NCBI GenBank assembly: GCA_905373785.1
Contig: CAJPUK010000036.1
Coordinates: 1 to 16,920, forward strand
Origin: an uncultured Johnsonella sp.
GTDB taxonomy: Bacteria; Bacillota; Clostridia; Lachnospirales; Lachnospiraceae
Length of the DNA stretch: 16,920 nt
Direction of reading: 5' to 3'
Under the pieces are notes generated by a model that did no database searches, had not been told where the DNA came from, and saw only the letters and a list, made by a program, of their open reading frames with translations. Each line of letters opens with the position of its first letter. Position 1 is the first letter of the stretch. A program made the position numbers and the translations under genes. Shown here piece after piece: positions 7,061 to 15,300 of the stretch.

Positions 7061-8861
7061 TGAACAATGCCTCGAATTCTTCGTATCCGATCTTTTCTTT
7101 TTCCAAAAGAAGCTCACAGCATTTATCCAGTACATCTTTTCTTGACATTATTATCTGTTTAGCTTCTTCATAACAACTGTCAATTATATTTCTTATCTCT
7201 TCATCTATAATTCTTGCGGTATCATCCGCATAGGTCTTTGTATGACCTATATCTCTTCCTATAAATATTTCCTCATGCTCGGATTCATAATTGATCATAC
7301 CGAGCTTGTCACTCATACCGTACTTCATTACCATAGCCTTGGCTAACTTGGTTGCCTGCTTGATATCTCCGCTGGCACCGGTAGTAACATCACCGAATAT
7401 AAGCTCTTCCGCTATTCTTCCGCCAAGACTTACCTTGATCTCGTTAAGCATCTTTGACTTTGTATTAAACATATAATCTTCTTCAGGCAGGGGCATGGTA
7501 TAACCTGCCGCTCCCATACCTGTCGGTATTATTGAAATAGTATGCACAGGACCTACATCGGGAAGTTCTCTGAAAAGTATAGCGTGTCCGGCTTCATGAT
7601 AAGCTGTAATTTTTCTTTCCTTATCACTTACGACCTTGCTCTTCTTTTCAGTACCTATACCTACTTTGATAAAGCTTTGCTTGATATCATCATTGCTTAT
7701 ATACTTTTTCCCAGATTTAGCCGCCAATATAGCCGCCTCATTAAGTAAATTCTCAAGATCCGCTCCGGTAAAGCCTGAGGTAGTCTTTGCAATCTCTACA
7801 AGATCCACATCCTCTGACATGGGCTTATCCTTTGCGTGTACCTTTAAGATTTCCTCTCTTCCCTTAACATCCGGTGGTGAAACTGTTATTTTCCTATCAA
7901 ACCTTCCGGGCCTGAGTATAGCCGGATCAAGTATATCAGGTCTGTTGGTAGCCGCAAGTACTATAATCCCTGAGTAAAGTCCGAAACCGTCCATTTCCAC
8001 CAAAAGCTGGTTTAAGGTTTGCTCTCTTTCGTCATGAGAGCCGCCAAGCCCTGAACCACGCTGCCTTGCAACTGCGTCTATCTCATCTATAAATACTATA
8101 CAGGGAGCATTTCTTTTAGCCTCATTAAACAAATCCCTTACTCTTGAAGCACCTACTCCGACAAACATCTCCACAAAGTCGGAACCCGATATTGAAAAGA
8201 AAGGCACTCCGGCTTCTCCGGCTACAGCCTTTGCAAGAAGTGTTTTTCCGGTACCCGGTCTTCCGACAAGAAGTATACCCTTGGGGATTCTTGCACCAAG
8301 CTTGGCATATTTACCCGGAGATTTAAGAAAATCAACAACCTCTTCCAAGTCTTCTTTTTCCTCTTTAAGACCTGCCACCTTCGAAAAGTCAACATTTACA
8401 TTGACTGCTCTTCTTGCACGACTTTTGCCAAAATCCATCATTTTACTGTTGGCACCGCCCATACGACTTTGTATAAAGAATAATACAAATAAAAATATAC
8501 CTATCGTAAGTATTATAGGTATCCATGTGGACAACATATTGTTGGATCTTTCCACATCCGATAAACTATAGTCTATATTCTTTGCATCAAGCTGAGCAAT
8601 CAGTTCATTGATATCCGATACATAATAATTGCTAAGCAGCTCCTTACCGTTGGCATCAACCAGTGTGGCAGAGCCGCTGGGTATTTCCTGATTCTGCTTT
8701 ATATATACAATTGACAGATCCTTCGAATTAAGCAGGCTTTCAAATTCCGACTTGGTTGCCGTATGTTGTTGTGATATATTTTTAGCATAGTTATAAGTGA
8801 CGGCACTTATACATACTATCATTAATAAAACAAATATTAAGTTAATTCTTTGCTTCTGCAA
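7053..8861 (-). CDS. ftsH: ATP-dependent zinc metalloprotease FtsH
   Basis: Membrane-anchored AAA+ protease that extracts and degrades misfolded membrane proteins and some cytosolic regulators. It is 602 residues long, with two membrane segments (about 8-27 and 112-131) flanking an extracytoplasmic domain. The AAA module has Walker A GRPGTGKT (200-207), pore motif FVG (233-235), Walker B IVFIDEIDA (255-263) and second region of homology with ATNRPDILDPAILRPGRFDR (304-323). The zinc site is HEAGH (422-426) with a probable third ligand Asp499 in GDIKQAT. The start is TTG, placed eight bases after GGGAGG; no ATG fits. Position 201 is Arg (codon AGA), where nearly all FtsH have Pro. It lies 27 bases after hpt, as in many Firmicutes, and overlaps the GH13 gene downstream. 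Confidence 0.96.
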   Translation of the reverse strand: MQKQRINLIFVLLMIVCISAVTYNYAKNISQQHTATKSEFESLLNSKDLSIVYIKQNQEIPSGSATLVDANGKELLSNYYVSDINELIAQLDAKNIDYSLSDVERSNNMLSTWIPIILTIGIFLFVLFFIQSRMGGANSKMMDFGKSRARRAVNVNVDFSKVAGLKEEKEDLEEVVDFLKSPGKYAKLGARIPKGILLVGRPGTGKTLLAKAVAGEAGVPFFSISGSDFVEMFVGVGASRVRDLFNEAKRNAPCIVFIDEIDAVARQRGSGLGGSHDEREQTLNQLLVEMDGFGLYSGIIVLAATNRPDILDPAILRPGRFDRKITVSPPDVKGREEILKVHAKDKPMSEDVDLVEIAKTTSGFTGADLENLLNEAAILAAKSGKKYISNDDIKQSFIKVGIGTEKKSKVVSDKERKITAYHEAGHAILFRELPDVGPVHTISIIPTGMGAAGYTMPLPEEDYMFNTKSKMLNEIKVSLGGRIAEELIFGDVTTGASGDIKQATKLAKAMVMKYGMSDKLGMINYESEHEEIFIGRDIGHTKTYADDTARIIDEEIRNIIDSCYEEAKQIIMSRKDVLDKCCELLLEKEKIGYEEFEALFND

Positions 8862-8869
8862 ACCGTGAT

Positions 8870-8875
8870 CCTCCC
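8870..8875 (-). promoter_or_regulatory. ftsH ribosome binding site selecting a TTG start
   Basis: On the - strand GGGAGG lies eight bases before TTG (8861-8859), the first codon that gives the normal FtsH N-terminus (MQKQRIN, then the first membrane helix). No ATG or GTG lies nearby in frame, so this site decides the start. Confidence 0.75.
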
Positions 8876-8888
8876 GATAATAAACTCT

Positions 8889-9413
8889 TTATTCAAATTT
8901 AAGCCCACCGATATAAGGCAGATTTCTGTACTTTTGGTCATGATCCAAACCGAAACCCACTATGTATACATTGGGTACTTCAAAACAGGTATAATCAAAC
9001 TTGACATCAACCTCTCTTCTTGAAGGCTTATCAAGTAAGCTGCAAATCTTTACACTTCTTGGTCCCCTCTTTTTTAACAACTCAATAAGATAAGCAAGAG
9101 TTCTTCCGGAATCCACTATATCTTCCACTACAAGCACATCCTTTCCTTCTATACTTTCATCAAGATCTTTTACGATCTTTACCACGCCGCTTGATGAAGT
9201 ACCGGAGCCGTAGCTTGATACACTCATAAAATCAAAAGTCACAGGAATTGTAAGCCTTTTTGCAAGCTCACACATAAACATAGCTCCACCTTTTAATACA
9301 CAGACAAGGTGCAGGGTCTTACCCTCATAATCCTTGTTAATAACATCCGCTACTTCCTGTATTCTTTTATTTAAGCTTTCTTCATCTATGAGTACTTCTA
9401 TTTTTTCACTCAT
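8889..9413 (-). CDS. hpt: Hypoxanthine(-guanine) phosphoribosyltransferase
   Basis: Purine salvage enzyme that joins hypoxanthine or guanine to PRPP to make IMP or GMP in the cytoplasm. The 174 residues are the usual bacterial length. Visible elements are loop KGG (41-43), the flexible-loop SSYGSGT (66-72), the PRPP motif VLVVEDIVDSGRTL (93-106) with Glu97-Asp98, purine-contact Lys129, and the C-terminal GFGLDHDQKYRNLPYIG block. The ATG overlaps the tilS stop by eight bases and has a purine-rich ribosome site (AAGGA) within the tilS 3' end. The tilS-hpt-ftsH order is strongly conserved in Firmicutes. Preference between hypoxanthine and guanine is not decidable here. Confidence 0.95.
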   Translation of the reverse strand: MSEKIEVLIDEESLNKRIQEVADVINKDYEGKTLHLVCVLKGGAMFMCELAKRLTIPVTFDFMSVSSYGSGTSSSGVVKIVKDLDESIEGKDVLVVEDIVDSGRTLAYLIELLKKRGPRSVKICSLLDKPSRREVDVKFDYTCFEVPNVYIVGFGLDHDQKYRNLPYIGGLKFE

Positions 9414-10827
9414 TTCCTTCCTCTCCTTTTAAGTATCTTATCTTTAGTATATTTTTTGTATCTTTATTTATTTTATAATATTCACTGATTCTGTAGCCTA
9501 TGACCCATAACACATGAGATTTACAGGCTATAAGCTTTACATCATCCCTCTTGGCTGCCGGGATCTTTTCATCCGTCATAAATGACTTAAGACTTTTCTT
9601 CCCTGACTTTATACTTATATAATCTCCTGCCTGTCTATACCTGAGTTTAATATCGGCATTTAATTTATCCGCATCAAAATATTTGGTATATTTTAGAGTA
9701 GGGGGAGTAAAGTTTTCATCACAGGTAAATATTTCCGTACTACATAAATTATCAATCTCTAAGGGCTTACTGTCAAGGCGTTTTACAGCTTTTTTTTGTA
9801 TTAATTTATTTTCAAGCCACAGATAGGTATAATCGGTATATGCTATAATATTATGCGGCAAATGTATTTGCTTTCCGGTAGTCTTTTTTGTAAGGGTACT
9901 TATATCTTTTATATTAATATTTGATACATCCTTAAGCCCTTTAACCATGCCCTCAAAAGCCGTATATATCATATAGTTCTTTATTATATCAGGTTCTTTA
10001 TCAAATACTTCTTTTTCTATGCCTATTGAAAAGTTTTTGTCTGAACTTTTTAAACTTTCTTTGGCTACGATTTTTCCTTCATATCTGTATACACTTATTT
10101 TTTCAAGTTTTTCTTTTGCAATATCTTTAATATACTTATAAGCCTCATATATCTCATCTCCTGCTGACGATATATGTTTTTGTGAGCAGACATTTAACTT
10201 CTCCATACAGGGTATAACTTTATGCCTTATATAGTTTCTGGTATATATGTCTTCAAGATTGGTGGAGTCGGTTACATAGTCCAAGTTTTCTTTTTCTATA
10301 TAATCAAGAATTTCTTTTTTACTTAAACCAAGTAACGGTCTTATGATATTTTCCCTTTCCGCCCTTATACTTCCAAGCCCCTTTAATCCGCTACCCCTGC
10401 ATAAGTTCATTATAAATGTTTCCGCCTTGTCATCAAGATGATGAGCTGTAGCGATTTTAGCATTTTTCAGCTTTGCCTGTCTTTGTAATTCTTCATATCT
10501 GAGAACTCTGGCAGCCTCCTCTATGGAAAGTCTATTTAGCTTTGCATAGTCCGGTACATTTACATACTTGATTATACACTCTATACCGAAACTTTCGGAA
10601 AGTTCGCTTGCAAACTTTGCATCTCTGTGTGCTTCTTCATCCCTTATACCATGGTGTATGTGCATACTGTAGAGCTTTAAGTTATATTCTTTTTTCAGTT
10701 CATTTAATATCTTAAGCAAAGCCACCGAATCGGCACCTCCGCTTAGGGCTATCAAACAGGAATCTTTAGCTTGCAATAAGCCTTCATCATTTATAAATTT
10801 TTTAACTTTTTCTAATATTGTTTTCAT
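9406..10827 (-). CDS. tilS: tRNA(Ile)-lysidine synthase
   Basis: Attaches lysine to cytidine 34 of the CAU-anticodon tRNA-Ile, changing both its codon reading (AUA) and its charging; normally essential. It is 473 residues long. The N-terminal PP-loop ATPase has SGGADS (29-34), HIHHGIR (56-62), TAHHLDDKAET (127-137), RGSGLKGL (144-151) and DSTN..YTRNYIRHKVIP (187-206). The C-terminal tRNA-binding domain keeps YRQAGDYI and the KSLKSFM...IP..KRD block. The ATG at 10827 has only a weak AGG about 11 bases upstream, so translation may start inefficiently or be structure-dependent. It heads the tilS-hpt-ftsH-GH13 operon; the upstream DNA is rich in hairpins. Confidence 0.95.
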   Translation of the reverse strand: MKTILEKVKKFINDEGLLQAKDSCLIALSGGADSVALLKILNELKKEYNLKLYSMHIHHGIRDEEAHRDAKFASELSESFGIECIIKYVNVPDYAKLNRLSIEEAARVLRYEELQRQAKLKNAKIATAHHLDDKAETFIMNLCRGSGLKGLGSIRAERENIIRPLLGLSKKEILDYIEKENLDYVTDSTNLEDIYTRNYIRHKVIPCMEKLNVCSQKHISSAGDEIYEAYKYIKDIAKEKLEKISVYRYEGKIVAKESLKSSDKNFSIGIEKEVFDKEPDIIKNYMIYTAFEGMVKGLKDVSNINIKDISTLTKKTTGKQIHLPHNIIAYTDYTYLWLENKLIQKKAVKRLDSKPLEIDNLCSTEIFTCDENFTPPTLKYTKYFDADKLNADIKLRYRQAGDYISIKSGKKSLKSFMTDEKIPAAKRDDVKLIACKSHVLWVIGYRISEYYKINKDTKNILKIRYLKGEEGNE

Positions 10828-10919
10828 ATCTGATACAACCTGTTTTTAAATAACAATTTTGATTGCAGTTTGAGCAGTTAATTCATCTTAGTCTAATCTA
10901 TAAATAAAAATTAAACAAT

Positions 10920-11046
10920 TTCAGTTATTTGGGCGAAGATGAGTCGCCTACTAAAACTGTAACTGAATCACTGTTCTTATGCTGATTGAAATGGATTATA
11001 AGTGGTGTGAGTTATACTAATAATGTTTTAACACTCACCCAAATAA
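10920..11046 (-). repeat. Nested inverted repeats upstream of tilS
   Basis: Perfect pairs seen: TTCAGTTA (10920-10927) with TAACTGAA (10960-10967); inside it GGCGA (10932-10936) with TCGCC (10944-10948) around a 7-base loop; and a competing long-range pair TTATTTGGG (10925-10933) with CCCAAATAA (11038-11046). The first and third share bases 10925-10927, so they cannot both form fully. The block could be a 5' leader structure of the tilS operon, an old palindromic repeat element, or an additional terminator for divIC. Function unknown. Confidence 0.45.
10995..11023 (-). promoter_or_regulatory. Candidate promoter for tilS-hpt-ftsH-GH13
   Basis: On the - strand a perfect TATAAT (11000-10995) is preceded at 17 bases by TTATTA (11023-11018), a poor three-of-six -35. 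Transcription would begin near 10988 and carry the TTCAGTTA hairpin in a leader of about 160 bases. A second weaker choice is TTGTTT-17-TAGACT nearer tilS. The operon needs a promoter here because divIC is followed by a terminator. Confidence 0.3.
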
Positions 11047-11106
11047 GAAGCTGCAAAAATATAGAATGAATATACCTTAAGGATATAACTATATTTTTAC
11101 AGCTTC
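11047..11106 (-). terminator. Hairpin terminator after divIC
   Basis: An 18-base arm (11047-11064, beginning GAAGCTGC) pairs with 11089-11106 (ending ACAGCTTC) with a single mismatch; the 24-base loop contains CCTTAAGG. On the - strand the stem is followed by TTATTTGGG, a short T-rich tail. It lies 55 bases after the divIC stop. The lower stem resembles the other terminators in the window. Confidence 0.6.
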
Positions 11107-11161
11107 CAAGTTCTTATATTCGTTATGATAATTAGTTTTGTAATTTCAGTATTTTATTATA

Positions 11162-11482
11162 TTATTTATCAGGCTTTAATATTAATTCATCCGGATTTAC
11201 CAAACCGAGTTTTTCTTTTGCCACATCTTCTATGTAATCCTTAGTCTGCACATATATTTTTAACTTGTTGAGTTCTTCAGATCTTGCCTTCTCAGCTTCT
11301 ATCTTGGCTTCCAAGTCATTTATCTTAAGCATATAAGCTTCCTGCTTTTGTGACATCTTATAAACTCTGTAACCTGTAATTCCCGTAAGCATAAGTACTA
11401 CTGCCAAGACTGCGAATATAGATACTTTGTAACCCTTTATATTAAACCATGTTCTTTTTTTTACTTTTCTTTTCTTATGCAT
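11162..11482 (-). CDS. divIC: Septum formation initiator, DivIC/FtsB family
   Basis: Small bitopic division protein that works with FtsL and DivIB/FtsQ at the septum to activate cell-wall synthesis. The 106 residues show a very basic cytoplasmic N-terminus (KKRKVKKR), one membrane helix (about 20-40), a coiled coil (about 45-75) and the family's closing block YIEDVAKEKLGLVNPDELIL. Its ATG follows GGTGAG on the - strand. It sits at the classic divIC position downstream of rqcP, but the 276-base gap upstream contains a hairpin, so it probably has its own promoter, which I could not identify with confidence. Confidence 0.88.
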   Translation of the reverse strand: MHKKRKVKKRTWFNIKGYKVSIFAVLAVVLMLTGITGYRVYKMSQKQEAYMLKINDLEAKIEAEKARSEELNKLKIYVQTKDYIEDVAKEKLGLVNPDELILKPDK

Positions 11483-11758
11483 CTACTCACCGATCCCATC
11501 TTTAATGTAGTATTTGTAAAATAAGCTATATATTCTTTGATTAATTTTTACAGGTAAAAAACGATTAGAATATGCTTGTTCCTATAAATACAAGTACCCG
11601 ATAAACCCCATAATACCCTGAGCCATGTACGAAAGTATTACTGTAAAAATTTTCGAATTTCTCAGATCGTTTAATAATTACTACATTAATATAAGCACAT
11701 AAGGCTATCACAAGATATAATAAAATATATTATATCTTGCAACAGCCTCTCATCCTTA
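11483..11758. other. Non-coding gap at the usual yabP/yabQ position
   Basis: Between rqcP and divIC spore-forming Firmicutes usually have yabP and yabQ, both used in spore-coat or cortex formation. Here there are 276 bases with no ORF of note. The only clear element is the hairpin at 11701-11749; minor pairs such as CTTGT with ACAAG (near 11575-11594) are too small to interpret. I see no gene remnant. Confidence 0.6.
11701..11749 (-). terminator. Hairpin terminator after rqcP
   Basis: Arms 11701-11721 and 11729-11749 pair around a 7-base loop; the inner 11 bases (CAAGATATAAT) are perfect, the outer part has mismatches but keeps GGCT with AGCC. On the - strand the 5' arm reads GAGGCTGTTGCAAG and begins 10 bases after the rqcP stop. 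The tail after the stem is only moderately T-rich, so termination strength is uncertain. Confidence 0.55.
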
Positions 11759-11998
11759 CTACAGGTAACTAAACATTTCTTTAGCTTCGTCTTTTTTTGT
11801 GCTTTGCAAAAGCTCTTCTACCTTTACTTTTACAGATTTATTACCAAAACCTATTTCTATAATATCACCTGTCTTTACCGTATAAGAAGCTTTTACAACT
11901 TTACCGTTTACTAAAATTCTTCCGGCATCACAGGCTTCATTAGCTATAGTTCGGCGCTTTATAAGCCTGGATACCTTTAAGAATTTATCTATTCTCAT
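11759..11998 (-). CDS. rqcP: RqcP (YabO): S4-domain ribosome quality control factor
   Basis: The S4 RNA-binding protein RqcP (heat-shock protein 15 relative) binds stalled 50S subunits with RqcH and supports C-terminal alanine tailing. The 79 residues are almost entirely the S4 fold: MRIDKFLKVSRLIKRRTIAN, then the hallmark DAGRILVNGKVVKAS (about 24-38) and a beta-strand tail. Its ATG shares one base with the hup stop (TAATG), so it is translationally coupled to hup. The hup-rqcP pair is conserved across Firmicutes. A generic S4 protein is the only alternative. Confidence 0.9.
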   Translation of the reverse strand: MRIDKFLKVSRLIKRRTIANEACDAGRILVNGKVVKASYTVKTGDIIEIGFGNKSVKVKVEELLQSTKKDEAKEMFSYL

Positions 11999-12273
11999 TA
12001 CTTATTCACTGCGTCCTTAAGTGCTTTGCCGGCTTTGAACTTAGGAGCTACAGATGCTGCTATCTTCATAGTCTTACCTGTGCTTGGGTTTCTTCCTTCT
12101 CTTGCCGGTCTTTCAACTGTTTCAAAAGTTCCGAATCCTACTAATTGTATTTTTTCTTTTTTAGAAAGTTCTTCAGTTACTACATCAACAAAAGCTTTTA
12201 ATGCGGCCTCAGCATCCTTTTTTGTAATCTCTGCCTTAGCTGCCATAGCTGCTATTAATTCTGTCTTATTCAC
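11998..12273 (-). CDS. hup: DNA-binding protein HU
   Basis: Histone-like dimer that bends and compacts DNA. The 91 residues are the normal HU length: MNKTELIAAMAAK, then KIQLVGFGTFETVERPAREG, the DNA-intercalating arm RNPSTGKTMKIAASVAPKFKAG (given here as RNPSTGKT, about 61-68, and following) and a C-terminal helix GKALKDAVN. The start is GTG, ten bases after AAGGAGG; no ATG fits. It has a near-consensus promoter in the 105-base gap after mfd and overlaps rqcP by one base. IHF is unlikely in this group. Confidence 0.96.
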   Translation of the reverse strand: MNKTELIAAMAAKAEITKKDAEAALKAFVDVVTEELSKKEKIQLVGFGTFETVERPAREGRNPSTGKTMKIAASVAPKFKAGKALKDAVNK

Positions 12274-12313
12274 TTTATCTGTTCCTCCTTGAATTTACTC
12301 TTTATACCTACCC

Positions 12314-12342
12314 TTTATAGCGTGTTTACTGAGCTTTGTCAA
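12314..12342 (-). promoter_or_regulatory. Strong sigma-A promoter for hup-rqcP
   Basis: On the - strand a perfect TTGACA (12342-12337) and TATAAA (12319-12314) are separated by exactly 17 bases. Transcription would start near 12307, giving a leader of about 34 bases with AAGGAGG at 12290-12284. This is the best promoter in the window and fits the abundant expression expected of HU. Confidence 0.82.
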
Positions 12343-12378
12343 GCTTTGAGAAATATTTATCGCCATTATTTTACAGTA

Positions 12379-15300
12379 TTAAGGTTTTAGTAATATCTCA
12401 TTCATATTAATAACTATTTCCAGAGCTTTATCCATATATTTTTCACAACTTAAACCTGTATTTTTTTCTTTATAAACAAGCTCGGTTCTATTCTTAGTAT
12501 TAATACTTAAATCAGGTTTATACATTTCCAGTATTCTTTGTATGTCATCTACTTCTATTCTTGCAGTATCACTCATACTTAACCTTATGCTTACGGCATT
12601 TACTACGACATCGGTAATATATACATTATGTGCCAAATTTTTAAGCCTTGCCGCTTTAAGCAGATTTTCAACCGCCCTCGGTATCTCTCCAAACCTATCT
12701 ATAAGCTCATCCTGCATCTCTATATATTCTTCCTTGGAAGATATTGAGGCAATTCTTTTATAGATATCAAGCTTTTGCTCTTCATCTTCTATATAGCTGC
12801 CGGGTATATATGCATCACTTTCCAGCTCTATACTTGTTTCATACTCCGTCTTATAGGACTCCTCGCCCTTTAATGCTCCTATTGCCCTGTTAAGCAGCTT
12901 ACAGTACATATCATAACCTATTGCCTGCATATGCCCATGTTGCGACTCTCCAAGCACACTTCCGGCACCTCTTATTTCAAGGTCTCTTAAAGCTATTTTT
13001 ATACCGCTTCCAAGCTCTGTAAACTCCTTTATCGCCTTCAGTCTTTTAGAGGACTCTTCACTAAGCAGCTTATCCTTCCTATACAAAAGAAATGCATAAG
13101 CACTTCTGCTGCTTCTGCCCACTCTTCCTCTTAATTGATAAAGCTGTGAAAGTCCCAGCCTGTCCGCATCATGTATAAGTATGGTATTGGCATTGGGTAT
13201 ATCCAGCCCGGTCTCCACTATGGTAGTACTTAACAACACATCTATAGTTCCGCTCATAAAATCAAGCATAATATCTTCAAGCTTCCGCTCCGACATTTGA
13301 CCATGTGCATACAGGATGTTTGCATCCGGCAAAAGTTTAGCAAGCCTTCCGGTAAACTCCGCTATATCTCCCACTCTGTTATATATATAATAAACCTGCC
13401 CACCCCTTGCAAGCTCTCTTTTTATAGCCTCTCTTACAACATAATCGCTGTATTCGCACACATAGGTCTGTATAGGTTTTCTATCCATAGGAGCTTCTTT
13501 TAACACATTAAGGTCTCTTATACCTGCCAGACTCATATGTAGGGTTCTTGGTATAGGTGTAGCTGTGAGTGTAAGTACATTAACACTTTCTCTCAGCTTT
13601 TTAAGTTTTTCCTTATGCTTTACACCGAATCTTTGCTCCTCATCCACTACTACAAGTCCGAGCTTTTTCGGCTCTATATCTTTTGAAAGTATTCTGTGCG
13701 TACCTATAACTATATCTACAAAACCCTGATTAAATTCCTTTACTATCTTTTTTTGCTCAGCGGCAGTCTTGAACCTGCACAAAAGTTCCACTTTTATCGG
13801 AAAATCCTGCATCCTCTTAAAAAAGGTATTATAATGCTGCTGTGCAAGTATTGTTGTCGGAACAAGGTAAAGTACCTGAAACCCCTCATTTACAGATTTA
13901 AATGCAGCTCTTAAGGCTATTTCGGTCTTACCGTAGCCTACATCTCCGCAAATAAGCCTGTCCATTATCTTACCCTGCTCCATATCCCTTTTGGTATCTT
14001 CTATGGCTTTTAACTGATCATAGGTCTCCTCATAGGGGAAGAGTTCTTCAAACTCCCTTTGCCAATCTCCGTCTTTAGCATATACATGCCCTTTTCCGTA
14101 TAGTCTGTTGGCATAAAGCTTAACCAGATCCTTTGCTATCTCGTCTATAGCTTTTTTTGCCTTTGCTTTTGCCTTAGTCCAGTCCGCCCCTCCGAGTTTA
14201 TTTAATTTAAGAGTTTTTTTAGTTTCAGCTGATGAGAGGTTGCTGTACTTTTGCACCAGATCCAGCTTAGTTACAGGTATATAGCAGTTATCCCCTCCCG
14301 AGTACTCTATTTTTATATAGTCCTTTATAATATAGTCTCTTTCTATCTGCTCTATACCTCTGTATATACCCAGTCCATGCTCCTCATGTATTACATAATC
14401 TCCTATATTAAGCTCTGTAAGAGAACTTAGCTCTATCCCCTTGGTATCTCTTTTTTTATCCTTTTTTTTATGTCTTTCATTATGTTTGTTAAATATATCA
14501 CTTTCGCTTATTACGGAAAACTTTATCTCAGGAAATTCAAAACCGCTGTGCAGCTGTCCGTAAAGCACCAGTATGCTTGAGGGCTTAGGCTCATAGTCTT
14601 CACTCACATCTTCCTGGTAATGGGCATTCAGTCCAATATCAATCAAACTTTTTGTAAGTCTTTTTGCTCTGGTTTTTGAAGCTGTTATCAAAACTATGTA
14701 ATGTTTCAAACTCTTTAGATTTTTTAATTCTTCAATCATAAGCTCAAAAGCATTCTGATAGGCAGGGATCTGCCTGCTCTCCAAACTGTAATACCGCTTT
14801 ACACTTACACCCTTGACCTGCTTTTCCAGGCTGCTTAAAAGTATGGGGGAATACTCCAATATTTTATGCATACATTCCTGCACAGAAAAAAGGCTTGGAA
14901 CTTCATCCTTATCTATTTTTTCAAGTTCCAGCCTGTCCGACATGCTTTCATTAAAATCTTTTTCTATATCCGTAGCCCTTTCCCTCACTCTTAAGGTCTC
15001 ATCTATAAAAACCATGCTGTTTTCTTTAGCTATGTACGAAAGAAAGGAAACCTCTCTGACTTCGCTTTCTTTTGCAGGATATATCGTTATGGCGGCTACA
15101 TTTTCTATGGATCTTTGTGAGCTTATATCAAAACTTCTCATAGAGTCTATAATATCATCCCACAGCTCTATTCGTATCGGCAAGCTTTCGGTAACAGGAT
15201 ATATGTCTATGATACCGCCTCTTACACTAAACTGCCCCTTGGCTTCTATGGTATATACTCTTTCATAACCTATAGCTGCAAGTTTTTTAGATAGGTCTTC

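Larger units (their letters stand above)
10828..11161. other. Hairpin-rich non-coding region between divIC and tilS
   Basis: This 334-base gap occupies the place where spore-forming relatives usually carry spoIIE (and often an S1-domain gene). No ORF or recognisable remnant is seen on either strand. It contains two substantial structures (10920-11046 and 11047-11106) and a candidate - strand promoter (10995-11023), each listed separately. The 90 bases next to tilS (10828-10919) are plain AT-rich DNA. Confidence 0.6.

Noticed and set aside
7061..7135. Longer GH13 start inside ftsH
   Set aside because: The extra 25 residues do not look like the family and lack a ribosome site; ATG 7060 has GAGG upstream and overlaps the ftsH stop as expected for coupled genes.
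2284..11749. Repeated GCTGTTGCA hairpins as a CRISPR array
   Set aside because: Copies are kilobases apart, lie after stop codons and differ in length, with no regular spacing or spacers.
14813..15268. 151-codon + strand ORF opposite mfd
   Set aside because: Serine/leucine-rich translation typical of the reverse complement of a real gene; no ribosome site.
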